From assembly GCA_022827195.1 (NCBI GenBank), contig JAJDTL010000004.1, positions 372,001 to 436,000 of the forward strand: DNA of 64,000 bases. The letters are read 5' to 3'. Made by a program: the position numbers and the translations under genes. A model generated the notes under the pieces. It worked only from the letters and a program-made list of their open reading frames with translations, searched no databases and had not been told where the DNA came from. Position 1 is the first letter of the stretch; each line of letters starts with the position of its first letter. The DNA is from Caldilineaceae bacterium. GTDB taxonomy: Bacteria > Chloroflexota > Anaerolineae > Caldilineales > Caldilineaceae. Positions 63,257 through 64,000 of the stretch are shown here, one piece after another.

Positions 63257-64000
63257 ATGAAACCGAGCCTGCGAAAGCAGCAGATCATTTGGGGATATAT
63301 CTTTGTAAGCCCCTGGATTGTGGGCACGCTGCTTCTCTTCGCGTGGCCGCTGATTCGCTCGCTGCTGTTGAGTTTTCAAAGGGTGACCGGGCTGGTTGAG
63401 CTGAAAAGTGAGTGGGCCGGACTCACAAACTACAGCGAAGCCTTCCGCGAGGACGTGCGCCTGATTCCCACACTGACCGAAACACTCACCGATCTGGCGC
63501 TCGATCTGCCCCTGATCCTCATCTTCTCCCTGATTATGGCGATCCTGCTGGCCAGGGTGCGGCGCGGGCAAACGACCCTGCGGGCCATCTTCTTCATGCC
63601 CGTCGTAATCGGTAGCGCCGGCGTCATCCAGGAGCTGCTGCGCGCCGGCGCGGGCGACGAGGTCATGATGTCGACCATGGAGCCCATTCTGGTCTCCGCC
63701 GAAGCGTCGCCGCTGGAGGGCGGCATCGTTACCCCGATCCAGGCCACGCTGGACCGGCTGACCCTGATTATCTGGCGCACAGGCGTCCAGATCCTGCTCT
63801 TCGTCGCCGGCCTGAACAGCATTCCCCCCAGCCTCTACGAGGCCGCCTACGTTGACGGCTCGACCGACTGGGAAGCCTTCTGGAAGATCACCCTGCCGAT
63901 GCTTTCTCCCGTGATCCTGGTCGCTGCCATCTATACGCTGGTCGACTCCTTCACCGATCCGCTAAACAAGGTGGTCGACTACATTATGGACGTCAGCATC
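63257..64000 (+). CDS. ABC sugar transporter permease, 3' end cut by window edge
   Basis: This inner-membrane permease of the carbohydrate-importer type reads 248 codons to the window end. Helix 1 is IFVSPWIVGTLLLFAWPLIR, followed by SLLLSFQRVTG, typical of this family. The ATPase-docking EAA loop is EAAYVDGSTDWEAFWKITLP, complete in the window. An extra periplasmic loop of about 35 residues (GAGDEVMMSTMEPIL and onwards) lies before the helix leading to the EAA loop. It starts 16 bp after the DUF5696 stop, so the two are one transcription unit; a second permease is expected just outside the window. Confidence 0.93.
   Translation, partial: MKPSLRKQQIIWGYIFVSPWIVGTLLLFAWPLIRSLLLSFQRVTGLVELKSEWAGLTNYSEAFREDVRLIPTLTETLTDLALDLPLILIFSLIMAILLARVRRGQTTLRAIFFMPVVIGSAGVIQELLRAGAGDEVMMSTMEPILVSAEASPLEGGIVTPIQATLDRLTLIIWRTGVQILLFVAGLNSIPPSLYEAAYVDGSTDWEAFWKITLPMLSPVILVAAIYTLVDSFTDPLNKVVDYIMDVSI

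Noticed and set aside
61204..63327. 707-residue open frame on the minus strand opposite the DUF5696 gene
   Set aside because: It is a GC-rich antisense shadow. The plus-strand gene has a signal peptide, domain plan and a permease 16 bp downstream; the minus frame has no family signature.

Overview
The window is a 64 kb piece of a GC-rich bacterial chromosome with about 46 protein genes and no rRNA or tRNA gene that I could recognise. The best guess for the organism is a member of the Chloroflexota (Caldilineae/Anaerolineae-like, possibly a host-associated or marine lineage). This rests on four things: lipoprotein substrate-binding proteins with twin-arginine signals and short Ala-rich lipoboxes, a CpXC-domain protein, a DUF5696 / NHL-TPR-Yip1 transport locus, and an expansion of phytanoyl-CoA dioxygenase (PhyH) genes. 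This is inference from gene style; no marker gene in the window settles it.

Layout. 1-10.1 kb (minus strand) is a housekeeping block: an LCP-family cell-wall protein cut by the left edge, a CinA homologue, a CpXC-domain protein, a TPR-like protein, NAD-dependent DNA ligase, a membrane protein with repeated Pro-Phe-Asp motifs and an SH3-like end, and PolX. 10.3-15.4 kb holds a stand-alone sugar-importer ATPase and a two-gene heterodimeric ABC exporter. 16.0-20.6 kb is a plus-strand operon of three PhyH oxygenases (one fused to HEAT repeats) and an MFS transporter. 20.7-26.7 kb (minus) has a DUF368/PopT lipid-carrier flippase, an operon for sugar-acid breakdown (HpaI-type aldolase, PhyH, split UxaA-type dehydratase) and a ferritin-like protein. 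27.2-37 kb is a glycan-uptake locus: ribokinase, solute-binding lipoprotein, two permeases, two glycosidase-like enzymes and a convergent L-rhamnose mutarotase. 37.4-40.7 kb has two tandem DUF3298-NodB deacetylase lipoproteins. 40.9-46 kb (minus) is a five-gene operon: PhyH, two SDRs, a VOC fusion and a sugar isomerase-like TIM barrel. 46.4-50.2 kb has vapBC, a CobW GTPase and a 1.4 kb repeat-rich gap. 50.2-64 kb (plus) has an MFS transporter, a sixth PhyH, three tandem paralogous solute-binding lipoproteins, an NHL-TPR-Yip1 membrane protein, a DUF5696 glycosidase-like protein and a permease cut by the right edge.

How it fits together. Two sugar-import systems lack their own ATPase and could share the UgpC/MsmK-like ATPase at 10.3 kb. 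Six PhyH genes, aldolases, dehydratases, SDRs and TIM-barrel isomerases suggest oxidative catabolism or tailoring of sugar acids and other small organics. The most promising little-characterised system is the three-receptor importer with the NHL-TPR-Yip1 and DUF5696 partners (52.9 kb to the right edge). At the DNA level, four intergenic arrays have a 7-bp period, three of them led by CAGTTC. Related C/G-rich hairpins follow several of the binding-protein genes.
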